DNA from: Branchiostoma floridae
Lineage: Eukaryota; Chordata; Leptocardii; Amphioxiformes; Branchiostomatidae
Direction: 5' to 3'
Length of the DNA stretch: 64,000 bases
Assembly (NCBI RefSeq): GCF_000003815.2
Contig: NC_049996.1
Span: 14,640,265-14,704,264 of the forward strand
Shown in pieces: positions 54,560 through 63,958 of this stretch (position 1 is the stretch's first letter; each line of letters begins with the position of its first letter). The notes under the pieces were generated by a model. The model ran no database searches and was not told the DNA's origin. It saw only the letters and a list, made by a program, of their open reading frames with translations. The translations under genes were made by a program, and so were the position numbers.

Positions 54560-55335
54560 ACAGTACCAAGAGATGCCAAACTGTCAGTCCAACTGTGGCC
54601 CTCCGGCTACGTCTGGAGCCTGAAACGACCCACCCGCCCAGCCCTCGACAAGATTTCTGTTTTGCGCGGATGGTGACGCCCGCCTATTAATAAAGCGCGG
54701 TCGTCTCAGCGCTTAGGTGACTTTAGGCTCCAGACGATTTCCGCATCACTTCATAACGGAGGGGCCGAGGACTAATTCAGGACAAATAGGATACTATGTT
54801 GATGAAATCGTCATTGCAACAACAAAAATGCATTTACGATACTTTGGTTTCCCATTAATCACAATAAGTAGCTCCTTTTCAACAGTCCTACTCCAAGACA
54901 ATACATTGTCATTTACAGCACTCAAGAAACAAACTTAATTCAGTTAGGTCAATGCGTTGCTATGACTTTCATACGTTTCTATTGATGTAATTGATCACTT
55001 GACAATGCATTGTAATTGCTATATTTGCTGCTTGGTTCTAATATCTTTGTTTTGATGAATAAAAAAAGGAAAAATGTATTCTACAAACAAAACTAAAAAT
55101 CACGTCACAATTTCTGATCATTAACCTCACCTTCCCAATCGTGTCATAAGTAGAAGTATTGTGTATTTTTATAATTTATTAATTATCATTTATTAATTAT
55201 TTGTGTACTTAAAAGTAAGGAGGGTTGCTAGGCTTGGGAAACTACATGTTAAAGATAAAAATAAAAGATTAATGTTGTCTCTGAACAGAAGAAAGGAAAA
55301 TTCACTGCATCTTATCCTATGCCATGTATGCTCTC
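54560..55335. other. Unannotated stretch
   Basis: AT-rich to the right. A 12-bp inverted pair CGTCTGGAGCCT (54609) and AGGCTCCAGACG (54725) may mark an unrecognised small element. Confidence 0.4.
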
Positions 55336-56035
55336 ATTACCTCCATGAAAAATGGAGGTATAGTTTTTGGTGTGTCTGTGTGTCCGGATATTTGTGGTCA
55401 GCATAACTTTAGAACCTCTGGATGGATTGTAATGATATTTGGTGTGAGGGTGGGTGTTTGTGTCCTTGGTACTGCAGCAGAACTTCGTTTTTTTGTATCT
55501 TTTGACCTGAACATGTTATGGTCTTGATTTTTTGGTGGCAGATAGCTTGTGATGTAAGAAAGTGGGTATATAGGTTTGGGCCCCCAAGCGGCTTGCTCTG
55601 GAACTGCAGGGTCAATTTTGTCAAAATCTTCCAAGGAGCATAACGGAACATAGGATGGATTCCCATGACATTTAGCATGCAGGTATGCAGATGTACTTAA
55701 TGAAGTGCGATTTATGCAAATTTGGACTTAATTTGCATACTTAATAAATGAGGAAAAATCTTAATTTTCAGTATTTTCCAGTATAGGACTCAAATACATG
55801 TACTAGTAACATGTAATTTGTGGCAGGTGGAAGTTAAGCAGATACCAATTATGCAAATAAGTCCCTGATTTGCATAATTAATGTCAAAATGTCCTAATTC
55901 ATCTAAGTACATGTAGTAAATGATCGGATTGTCAACATTGTGACTTGTGTAAGTTATTTAAAGGTGTACATAACCAAGCATAGATTATGCAGATGTGTAA
56001 GTCGTTTGCATAATCAGAATATTTCATGGAGGTAT
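55336..56035 (+). mobile_element. Full-length copy of the CATTACCTCCATGAAA dispersed element
   Basis: The left end ATTACCTCCATGAAA is mirrored by the right end TTTCATGGAGGTAT, about 700 bp apart. The left end also folds on itself (ACCTCCAT...ATGGAGGT). The right half is AT-rich with repeated TATGCAAAT and AATTTGCATA. No protein is encoded, so it is non-autonomous. Partial copies are at 5290-5890 and 50966-51360. The target duplication is unclear. Confidence 0.7.
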
Positions 56036-56289
56036 GAGGTCTCCGAACTCTTGTTGGGCTGGGTTTACTTGTAAAGGCGACGTTGCAAAGGAATTAATCT
56101 TTTGTGTCAAACTGGGTCTGTCCTTGGTGCTAACTGTCACCGATGAATGCTGAACAGCTCAAATATTACTTACTGAAACCCTCTTCAACAGAGAGGACGT
56201 GGTTTGGTGGTGTTGATGTAGTTTTTGTAACAATTGTCACTGTCCCGATCCGTGGTCCAAACCCGAGTAGATGTTGTTTCTGTCTATTC

Positions 56290-56790
56290 CATTATCCAAA
56301 TCTTCTTCAATTGACTAGATATGTTCTGTTGTTGGTGCACTTTTTGTCAAAATCTTCTTCACATGAGTAGATTGTTGCTGTAGCTTCTGTTCCTGTATTC
56401 AAATCTTTTTCAATTGAGTAGATGTTGTTTGTTGTTGATGGTGTTGTTTCTGTTTTATTGTCAAAATTTTCATCAATATAGTAGATATGGTTTGTTTTTG
56501 GTGCTGTAGTTTTTGTTCCAATATCCAAATCTTCTTCGAGTGAGTAGATTGCTGTGGTAGTTTCTGTTCCAGTATTCAAATCTTCTTCAATAGAGTAGAT
56601 ATTGTCTGTCGTTTGTGTTGTAGTTTCTGTTCCATTTTCCAAACCTTCTTCAATGGAGCAGGTGTCTTTTGTTGCTGTAGATGTAGTTTCTTTTCCGTTG
56701 TCGAAATCTTCTTCAATAGAATAGATGTCGTCTGTTGTTGGTGCTGTAGTTTCTGTTCCAGTATCCATATCTTCTCCAACAGAGTAGATG
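56290..56790 (-). repeat. 63-bp coding minisatellite in the receptor tail
   Basis: The tail repeats have spacings of 21, 21, 21, 17, 21, 21 and 17 residues. The pattern 21+21+17 recurs, giving a 59-residue (177-bp) higher-order unit. Repeat DNA continues past the stop codon to about 56230. A 7-base insertion relative to the consensus repeat shifts the frame just before the stop, so the last units are no longer translated. Confidence 0.82.
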
Positions 56791-57968
56791 TGGTTTGTTG
56801 TTGGTGATGTACCTTGACTTCCGCCCGTGACTGCCAAATCTCCGCCATCCAAACCTTCTTCAGGATTGCTGTAAGTGTGGTCTACTATTTGTGATGCAGT
56901 ATGCGCAGGAGCTGAGTGATCCGCACCCATGTTGGCACCTTTGAGACATTCGCAGCTCAGCTTGTACTCAATGTTGAATGCGATAAGGCAGAGTGCGGCA
57001 GTGAAAGCCAGAAAAGTTCCGATTACAGGGATGGAGATGTACAGAACTGGAAGTTTGTCGCCGTATTCTTGTTTTATCGTCGTGCCCGTGGCGTTATTAA
57101 GACAAGACGTCTTCGTGGTCTGTGCAGAGCCTGTCGGAATGATGGACATAGACGTTTCGTTGCGCTGTAGTTGATTTTCAGTCTCACTCTGATTCTCATT
57201 CTGAGTTGTAGTCTCAGTTTCATCTGTAGGAACGGTAGAAGTCAGAGACATCGCTGTAGGTTTAGTGGTCGGCTGTTGTGCTTCACAGCCCGTTAGGTTG
57301 GACAACACGAGCGGGTTGGACAAGTGCAGCTTATTCAGTTCACGCGGACTGGAGCAGACATGAGCGCCCATCTTTAGGCCTCTGTCGAGAAAACAAGCTG
57401 AACAGCGATAACAACAGTCCTTTCTCTTACATCCCTGTAAGCACGCCATCTTTACAATCAACCAGGAGAGGTCACAGTCACAGTGGAAAGGGTTACCGTT
57501 GATGAGCGCATGGGTCACTTGTGGCCATCCCAGCTCGTGCTCAGAGAATGACGCCAGTTTGTTAAAACGTAGGTCAATTTTTCTCAGCTTCGGGAGATGC
57601 CCGATGACGGTGTCCAGCTTCACGTGCCGAAGTCGGTTTCCCGAGAGACAGAGGGCCCTCAAATTTGGTAGAACGCGCAAAGACATCCAGGAAAAAGATT
57701 CTATGCAGTTCCTATGTAGCTCCAGCTTGCGCAGCCGCGGTAGTGGCGGAAGGTACGAGACGTTCGTAATGCTACATATACCGGACAAGGTAAAGCTTTC
57801 TGCGTTGCCCGGGATGTCGAGAGGAATCGCCGTAAGGCTTGTATTGGAACAGTGAACCAGTGATGTCTTGAAGTATGGCACCTGGTCTATGCTACACGTA
57901 GTCGGCAGACAAGCACAACCTGACCATAGAGTCAAAGTAAGGATCAGAAGCAGTCCACTTACTTTCAT
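56307..57968 (-). CDS. LRR transmembrane receptor with tandem tyrosine-motif tail
   Basis: An intact single-exon frame of 553 codons. The start is firm: an in-frame stop lies upstream at 58020-58022, with no other ATG between. Residues 1-20 are a signal peptide (SGLLLILTLTLW), followed by a Cys-containing N-cap, three clear leucine-rich repeats (about 79-150, LRKLELHRN, LRALCLSGNRL, LRKIDLRFNKL) and an LRR C-terminal cap (NPFHCDCDLSWL to about 228). A Thr/Ser-rich, Asn-sequon-bearing stalk (230-300) precedes one membrane span (about 307-331). The 220-residue tail holds seven IY[SY] motifs (Tyr 395, 416, 458, 475, 496, 517, 534) in acidic, Thr-rich repeats; at 437 Tyr is replaced by Cys. Tyr366 is in HTYSNPEE, a YxN-type SH2 site. 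Surface receptor role is inferred; ligand unknown. Confidence 0.9.
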   Translation of the reverse strand: MKVSGLLLILTLTLWSGCACLPTTCSIDQVPYFKTSLVHCSNTSLTAIPLDIPGNAESFTLSGICSITNVSYLPPLPRLRKLELHRNCIESFSWMSLRVLPNLRALCLSGNRLRHVKLDTVIGHLPKLRKIDLRFNKLASFSEHELGWPQVTHALINGNPFHCDCDLSWLIVKMACLQGCKRKDCCYRCSACFLDRGLKMGAHVCSSPRELNKLHLSNPLVLSNLTGCEAQQPTTKPTAMSLTSTVPTDETETTTQNENQSETENQLQRNETSMSIIPTGSAQTTKTSCLNNATGTTIKQEYGDKLPVLYISIPVIGTFLAFTAALCLIAFNIEYKLSCECLKGANMGADHSAPAHTASQIVDHTYSNPEEGLDGGDLAVTGGSQGTSPTTNHIYSVGEDMDTGTETTAPTTDDIYSIEEDFDNGKETTSTATKDTCSIEEGLENGTETTTQTTDNIYSIEEDLNTGTETTTAIYSLEEDLDIGTKTTAPKTNHIYYIDENFDNKTETTPSTTNNIYSIEKDLNTGTEATATIYSCEEDFDKKCTNNRTYLVN

Positions 57969-58400
57969 TTTTGTACGAGTTGTCCTCAGGGTAGCCTGTG
58001 ATTTCTTGTCCCTGCGAGACTAAGTGCACCAGTAGACGAGAGGGTGGAGAAGGAAGTGCACACACCTCTGTCACCATAAAAAGTCATGTGCAGGCCAGGC
58101 AAACAGGTTGCCGAACCCACCTCGGCAAGTCTGTGGTCATGATCAGCAATAGATACGCTTCAAGTAAATATCTAGATATATTATCTTCCAAAGTTTTCCA
58201 GTTGACTGCTTTGAAAAGTCACTGTGTGCCAGTGGAACTGAATGTTTTCTGCTTGCAGTAAATATAGATGTCTTGATGTCATGTAGTTGTATAATACATG
58301 TACACGTGTCTGCCTTGTTCATGACGGCACTTCATGCCTGAGGCACCGGCCTAAAGAGACTTTTTTGTGTTTATGATGACGGTTCTGCAAAATTTTGGTC
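57969..58400. other. Upstream flank of the LRR gene
   Basis: On the minus strand, CTTCCTTCTCCACCCTCTCG and then GTCTCGCAG end at 58012, so a 5'-UTR splice acceptor is possible. No TATA box is evident. The plus-strand frames here are not supported. Confidence 0.35.
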
Positions 58401-58409
58401 GGTACGTTC

Positions 58410-58662
58410 GGATTGTCTCTTTTCTCTTCCTTTGCTTTAGATTTGGGTCAAATGATCTAAGAATACAGTTTTTTTACAATATGAAAATAAATTAATCATG
58501 GCAATGGTATTTTCAACATAATGTAGATGTACATTTGGGATTCTCTCTTTTCTTTTCTTTTCTTTTGCTTTAGATTTCGGTCAAATGATGTAAGAAATAC
58601 AGATATTTTACAATATGAATCTGGAATTAATCATTGCATTGGTATTTTCAACATATCGTAAA
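58410..58662. repeat. Tandem duplication, about 125-bp unit
   Basis: Two copies share GCTTTAGATTT-GGTCAAATG, TTTACAATATGAA, AATTAATCATGGCA and TGGTATTTTCAACATA. Confidence 0.88.
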
Positions 58663-58704
58663 TGTACAGATAAAAAATGTGCAAGAACAGGAATAATGAG
58701 TTAA

Positions 58705-58804
58705 NNNNNNNNNNNNNNNNNNNNNNNNNNNNNNNNNNNNNNNNNNNNNNNNNNNNNNNNNNNNNNNNNNNNNNNNNNNNNNNNNNNNNNNNNNNNNNNN
58801 NNNN
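58705..58804. other. Assembly gap (100 N)
   Basis: A placeholder run of 100 N; the true size is unknown. Confidence 0.99.
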
Positions 58805-58957
58805 TAGCCCACGGAAAATAGCCAACCATTGGATGGTCAGGGTACGAACATGCAAATAAGGCAGTTATTGCATGTTAAGTAGGCATCATTGCGTCATAGA
58901 CGTCACTATAGGACTTATTCAGTCACGTGATCCTCCCCCTAGCAAGTAACTGGCTAA

Positions 58958-59112
58958 CGTCACATTTCCAAACCGGGGCCCGGCCGGGCTGTTTGCTGAA
59001 ACGAAAATGTATACAATGTATACGTAAAGATATACACAAATAATGCCCACGACTATTCTCTTTACGTCTTGTGTAGCTTGGTGTCTTTTATATCATACTT
59101 TTCGTTCCCGAA
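58958..59112. repeat. GGGGCCCGGCC dispersed repeat
   Basis: CGTCACATTTCCAAACCGGG, TATACACAAATAATGCCC, TTGGTGTCTTTTATATCATA and CTTTTCG align with 32398-32560 in the same order. Confidence 0.75.
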
Positions 59113-59199
59113 AGTTGCCCGACCGGTAGTTCACCTATTTGAGAACTAATCTAAAAGCTCCATGGATCCATGGTTTAGAACTCTTTTCATATTAGTCTG

Positions 59200-59450
59200 A
59201 GGACAAACCACATGATACCTGATACCTTCACGTCATGTAATCTGACACTCAATCTGGAAAATGTATGTTTTCAGAACTCTTCTGAGATTTAGAACTCTTC
59301 TCAGACCTCCAAAGCAGGTGTCATTTGATACCCTTCCGTAATGGAATCTGACAACCATGGCCAATCTGGAAACTGTGTTTTTAGAACTCTTCTCAGACCT
59401 CCAAAGCAGGTGTCATTGGATAATGATTACCCTCACGTAGTGGAATCTGA
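59200..59450. repeat. Tandem array, about 110-bp unit, about three copies
   Basis: The units share TTTAGAACTCTTCTCAGACC, TCCAAAGCAGGTGTCATT and AATCTGACA-TCAATCTGGAAA. A further trace (CAGTCTGACACCCAATCTGG) lies at 59700, beyond the inserted LINE tail. Confidence 0.82.
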
Positions 59451-59635
59451 ATGAATGAATGAATTTATTAGCACCCAAATAGGTGCGCATATACATGTAC
59501 ATATCATTGCAGCCATAGAAGGCTGAATTGGTGTATGAAACATAAAACAATAGTTAAAAACTTCATTAGGATTCATTTAACAATGATACAATGAAAGGAA
59601 GTGTGCTATTCTTAAATCTGGATGATCGGCACCTA
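59451..59635 (-). mobile_element. Non-LTR retrotransposon 3' end, probable, inserted in the array
   Basis: It begins TGAATGAATGAATGAATTTA, so read on the minus strand it ends in AATTCATT-type microsatellite after a TAAA signal. It splits the 110-bp tandem array. The start is shared with 2603-2727. No coding sequence remains. Confidence 0.5.
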
Positions 59636-59834
59636 AACTGTGTGTAGTTGTCCTTTGTGCGTAGCTCCCTGCCATGAACACTTCCCCGTTTCGGGGGTAA
59701 CCAGTCTGACACCCAATCTGGAAAGATCTGGAAACTCCTGGTTCTTTAAGCACCCTACACGTCAGATTGGTCTGAGCAAAATGTCATGTCGGGAACGAGA
59801 AGTCATATTTGATATGTCTGCTTCTCTGTTAATA

Positions 59835-60140
59835 AGATTATGGCGTCGTGCGTGTCGTAACTGGTAGAGTTCGATACCCGCCGTGCCCCCGACGCTGTGC
59901 CATTGGGAAAGGCACTCACCTCACTTCACCTAATCTCCAAGCAGATCCACGGCGGCGTAATATAGTATCAAACCTACCTCCGGTGCCCATTTGACTCATT
60001 TTGGCCGGCTACACTCCTTGGCCAGCTTTGATACTATCTTATGGCACCGTAGGATCTGCTTGGAGATTAACTTCACCCAGGTGTAAAAATGGATACCTGA
60101 CTTCGGTCGGGAGGTAATAGAAAAGACTACCTTTACCTCC
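59835..60140 (+). mobile_element. tRNA-derived SINE split by a nested MITE
   Basis: GAGTTCGATACCCGCC (59868) is a pol III box B. The body GGCACTCACCTCACTTCACC resumes after the insertion with CACCCAGGTGTAAAAATGG and ACCTGACTTCGG-CGGGAGGTAA. The same tail occurs in antisense at 36030-36118. Removing 59931-60077 rejoins the body without a gap. Confidence 0.75.
59931..60069. mobile_element. MITE with perfect 8-bp target duplication (hAT-like), nested in a SINE
   Basis: The ends TAATCTCCAAGCAGATCC and GGATCTGCTTGGAGATTA are exact inverted repeats; the similarity extends to about 43 bp, through ATAGTATCAAA. The flanks ACTTCACC (59923-59930 and 60070-60077) are identical. It is the same family as 43794-43967. 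Confidence 0.92.
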
Positions 60141-60412
60141 TGTCTGTACTGTGTATGTGGCACTGTTGATCTAAGTTACCAACTTGAGTGCAGTGCCACA
60201 TTGTTCTCGTCCATCCAAAAGCAAATGTCCTGTCCTGTACTGTACATGCATGTCCTGTACTCAAGTGACTGTGCGTGCACTTGAATCTATTCAATTCCTT
60301 GATCTGAGTTGGCAGAAAAACTACATAAATACGCAACAAAAGATTAGTCTAGTACTATGATACCCACAGGTTATTGAAACAAGTAATTTAATGTTAGTGA
60401 ATTCCATCTGTT

Positions 60413-60447
60413 ACAAGTTGTTCTTACAAATTGTAAGAACAACTTGT
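60413..60447. repeat. Perfect hairpin upstream of syntaxin-17
   Basis: ACAAGTTGTTCTTAC pairs perfectly with GTAAGAACAACTTGT around an AAATT loop. It lies about 270 bp before the start codon. A further AAGAACAAC follows directly, so the right arm is partly duplicated. Confidence 0.8.
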
Positions 60448-60499
60448 AAGAACAACTCTTCAGGCAATTGTTGCCCATCTTCACGTATACAACATACGC

Positions 60500-60715
60500 T
60501 ACCCGTGCAAGAGCGCTCTCTACCGGTTAGCTTTAAAACTGCAGAGCAGCTAAAATCAAGATGGTGGATTTGTTTTGGCAGCCGCGAGTTGCAGACGAAA
60601 AAACATAAATTTGTACCTTTTTATGGCTTTACATTGGTAGGTAGGGGTGCTAGATGTGATGTACCGAGGTTGTTGTTATTTTTGAATCTTCAAATGTAGA
60701 AGATTCTAGGCTAAA
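60500..60715 (+). promoter_or_regulatory. Syntaxin-17 promoter and 5' leader, approximate
   Basis: CAAGATGGTGG (60557-60567) resembles the YY1-type AAGATGGCGGC start-site motif common in housekeeping promoters, and no TATA box is seen. If transcription starts near 60540-60560, the leader is about 150-180 nt and contains a short upstream frame from the ATG at 60561. An in-frame stop at 60707 precedes the true start. Confidence 0.4.
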
Positions 60716-63077
60716 ATGTCGAGTTTCGACGATTTTGAAGAGAGCCTAAAGCGGCCAGTGGCTGACGACGCACCAAAACAACCCATCAAAATTCTGGAAC
60801 CAGCTTTGAAAAACTTCACAAAAATTGCCATTCCGCACATTTTGGAGAAACTGCGCACGCACAAGGTCAATATAGAAAAGGTGAGTGTATCATTTTGCCC
60901 TGTACCGAGTTATCGTGTTGAAAAAGGTGCTCTAGCTAGATGCCCCCCTCCCCCATTGAATATTTTGCAAGAGCATATTTGCAATATGGTTGCTTTTGAT
61001 TATGATATTGCTGGACCTATTTCACAATTTTTCCTGAAATAGTTAGTGTGCAGTGGAAAATCTTCACAAAGGAAATAAGGCTGCTGTATTTTGAAATATA
61101 CCGTAACAATATTCCTGTTGTTGTTGTTGTTGTTGTCCTTGCTTTACGTCTATTTCTTCGCTAGACGTGGACTTCAGGTACCAAAATTCCATGTATTAAC
61201 GTTATAAAGATGTTGAGAGGGACTCGCGAGGCAGCTTATTTTTCAAATGTGTGTGTTTATTTCTCAGTATCAGAGAAGTGGAAAATGGGACAAGTTGAAT
61301 GCAGAACAGATCGACGCCAGCCGAGCTCTGCAGGTAGTGTTTCTCGATTGGTCAACATTGACATGTCAGTTACTCGATGTAAATCGACATGAAAATACTG
61401 TATTGGCCTATGCTAATGTTTCCTCATTGCATCTCTGGCAGATCCTGTGTACAGTAGAAACCTCAGTATATGGACTGAACCAGGCAGCAAATTTGTTGAA
61501 AACTCCTGAACTCACAGTGTACTGTGTATCAATTCTGTATCTGTTTAACTGGTATAAATACCCTCCAGCGTACCACACCAGCTTCACAGGCACGTAGCGC
61601 GTGTATCAATCTTTCTAAATTTGAAACTGTTTGTTACAGCATTTATGAAGATTAGACATCTAGGTAAACAATATTCAAATACACTTCAGTCTCTACAACT
61701 GAATTAGAAAAAGATATATGTTACAGCAATTGAAGGCGACCATGAGGGACATGGACCGAACCCGGCAGCAGATTCGTGACGAGGATGTGGAGGCGTTTGA
61801 CAGGAGGGTGACACCGGTGAGGGACGAGGCCTTCAGGGCTGTGGCAAAGTTCATGGAGATGTACGCTGAACCTCAGGAACCACTGGCAGATGTCGAACCT
61901 GTCATTATTCCTCATCAGATAGGTAAACAAGGTATGGTACATTAACATGCATGTTCATCATACCCTTGCAAGGCTTGAAATTCATTTTTGAGATTAGGTG
62001 CACTGGTGCACCAAGCTAGCTTAAGAAATTGGGTGCACCAAATTTTTATGGGATGCACCACATAAAATAAAGTAGAATGTCAGAAAAAAATACAAATACA
62101 AAACTTAATTGCAAGCTATCAAATTCTTAAACAAGTACCATGACAGCCATTTTTATCATCTTTCTAACACTTAGATGTCAAGAATATGGTGTATACTAGT
62201 ATACTTTGATATCTTTTCATACGTAACCTAAGAAAATGATGATGATAAACCTAAGAAAATATTTGGGTGCACAGCTCCAATTTTGGGTATTTCGAGCCCT
62301 GCCTTGTAGTGCCATGTAGTATACTGTAAATGTAGAAATGTTTGTGGTGGTTTTATGCTTGCGGTTTTCACATTGACAATTCACTGCGAACATTTTTCCA
62401 TGACAGTACAGTATGGAACTACAGTATTTTATCCCTATCGTGAACTCAAAGCCACTGTAAACCACTCTTTTTCCCACCACCTCAAAACTAAATCCCCGCA
62501 AACTTAAATACGTTTACAGTATTTTGTTCAGACCAGTCCTGGACTGTCTCCATCTTAAAATTTGTATCTGTCCCTCTTATTGTTTTGGAGCCCGTGTGGT
62601 CGAGAGGCGGCATGAGTCAATTCTGCTAATAAATCTACCTCAAGCCCCTCTTACACATAGCCGAATTTAGCTCCAAACTCTCCAGACTATGGTTAGGAGT
62701 GATTCGGGAGCTAAGTCGGCTGTTCGGCTGGTGTTTGGCTCAGTCGGCTGGTGTTTGGCTGCGCCATCTGAATTTCAAAACATCCTGCTCTGAATGGCAG
62801 GTCTAGAATGGGTTGGTTGTTGGTCAGCTAGTGTTTGGGACCTAAATTCGGCTATGTGTATGCTTGGCTTCAGTGGGAATAGGACCAATATGACAGACCT
62901 ATTTTTATGAAATCTATCTGCAAATTTCCAGGAGGTGCAAAGAACACAAACAGAGAAGTGGACAGACACGACACGTCACCTGATGTTTCCACTGTACATC
63001 TGGAGCAGGAGCAGAAACAATTACCCAGCATTCCTCAGGACCAGCCTGCCTTGCAATCATGGGGGAACCTGAGAGAG
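60716..63077 (+). CDS. STX17: Syntaxin-17, N-terminal part (four exons; 3' end outside the window)
   Basis: Exons are 60716-60880, 61268-61333, 61727-61922 and 62932-63077, all with GT/AG ends and phases 0, 0, 1, 0, giving 191 codons. Residues 28-55 (LEPALKNFTKIAIP, LEKLRTHKVNIEK), exon 2 (YQRSGKWDKL) and LPSIPQDQPALQSW align closely with vertebrate syntaxin-17 in order. The N-terminus is about 15-20 residues longer and acidic. This part is the helical N-terminal domain. The t-SNARE helix and the C-terminal membrane hairpin, needed for autophagosome-lysosome fusion with SNAP29 and VAMP8, must lie past 64000. An in-frame TAG at 60707 fixes the start. Confidence 0.93.
61117..61136. repeat. (TTG)n microsatellite in syntaxin-17 intron 1
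   Basis: About seven TTG/GTT triplets in the 387-bp first intron. Confidence 0.9.
61969..62305. mobile_element. Fold-back element with GGTGCAC motifs, intron 3
   Basis: The ends CAAGGCTTGAAATTC and, inverted, TATTTCGAGCCCTGCCTTG resemble each other. Inside, TTGGGTGCACC and GGTGCACTGGTGCACC recur in both orientations. The termini are diverged and no target duplication is clear. Confidence 0.5.
62324..62519. mobile_element. TA-flanked MITE, CTGTAAA ends, intron 3
   Basis: The left CTGTAAATGTAGAAATGTTT (with GGTTTTATGCTTGCGGTTTT inside) is mirrored by the right AATCCCCGCAAACTTAAATA and CGTTTACAG. TA lies on both sides (62322-62323 and 62520-62521), as expected for Tc1/mariner-type insertion. 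Confidence 0.7.
62642..62870. mobile_element. Small inverted-repeat element, intron 3
   Basis: AAGCC-CT-TTACACATAGCCGAATTTAG at left and CTAAATTCGGCTATGTGTATGCTTGGCTT at right are imperfect inverted repeats. The interior doubles CAGTCGGCTGGTGTTTGGCT. Target duplication not seen. Confidence 0.6.
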
Positions 63078-63476
63078 GTGGGATATACTCTGTTTTCATT
63101 GGTCAATCCAAGATTCACTTTGTTTTTATTGGTCGAGCTACCTTTGTTGGTGGTCTCATCATATTTGTCCTATCAAAAAAAGGTGTAGGAAGGTAAAGGT
63201 ATGGGATGAAAATTGTGCATGCTTTTGACTGGTATTGAGTTCATCATTTGATGTAGTAATTTGTCTAGAAACAATTCCCAAGCATTGTAAGAAAATCCTG
63301 ATTTATTCCAATATCTTTAGTCCGCTGATAAAAAATCTCCTTGATTTTGTGTACTTTAATCATATCACTCACTCACTCACTATGCGGTTTAGCGTCCGTT
63401 GTTCTCTGTCTTGCAAGGGTGGGGTGTTTCCTCAAGTCGTTTGGTCTGATTGCTGCTCTCCATTTGCCTCTGAATA

Positions 63477-63958
63477 TACAGTCAAACCTGCCCAAGACGA
63501 CCACCCGGGGGACTGAAAAAAAACGGTCGATTTGGACAGGTGGTCGCTGAGAAGAGTATCGACTCAAAACATGCCCGATGCAAAGTATAAATGGTTTCTG
63601 TTGTGTTTAGTGGCAAGCACACTGCACGCACGCAAAGAAGCGAGGTCTTTAATGTCAATTACAACACGCACACTGTAAACTGTAAATTTAACCCCAAAAT
63701 CCGACACAAACTGGCCGATTTCGGCACAAAATCGCGATAGTTATCATAAAAAATCGATGAAAACCTCAATTTTGAAAATGATGCGGTCGTTATGGGTCTC
63801 AATTTGGGACGGTCACGGTCGCGTTGGCCAGGTGGTTGTTGAGAAAAGGTCGCTTAATGCTGACGTCAATGGGAAAATAAATCGGGACCGAGAAAAAGCG
63901 GTCGAAATGGCCAGGTAGTCGCAGAGAAGAGGTGGTCGCTCGGGCAGGTTTGACTGTA
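63477..63958. mobile_element. TA-flanked DNA element, CAGTCAAACCTGCCC ends, intron 4
   Basis: CAGTCAAACCTGCCC and GGGCAGGTTTGACTG are exact inverted repeats, followed inward by repeated GGTCG-blocks (ACGGTCGATTTGGACAGGTG, GCGGTCGAAATGGCCAGGTA) in both halves. TA borders both ends. The CAGT start and TA target fit the Tc1/mariner group. About 480 bp without a transposase, so non-autonomous. Confidence 0.82.

Noticed and set aside
56576-57174. Several frames opposite or out of phase to the LRR receptor
   Set aside because: They are shadows of the receptor gene and its tail repeats; the receptor frame has signal peptide, LRRs, cap and membrane span in order.
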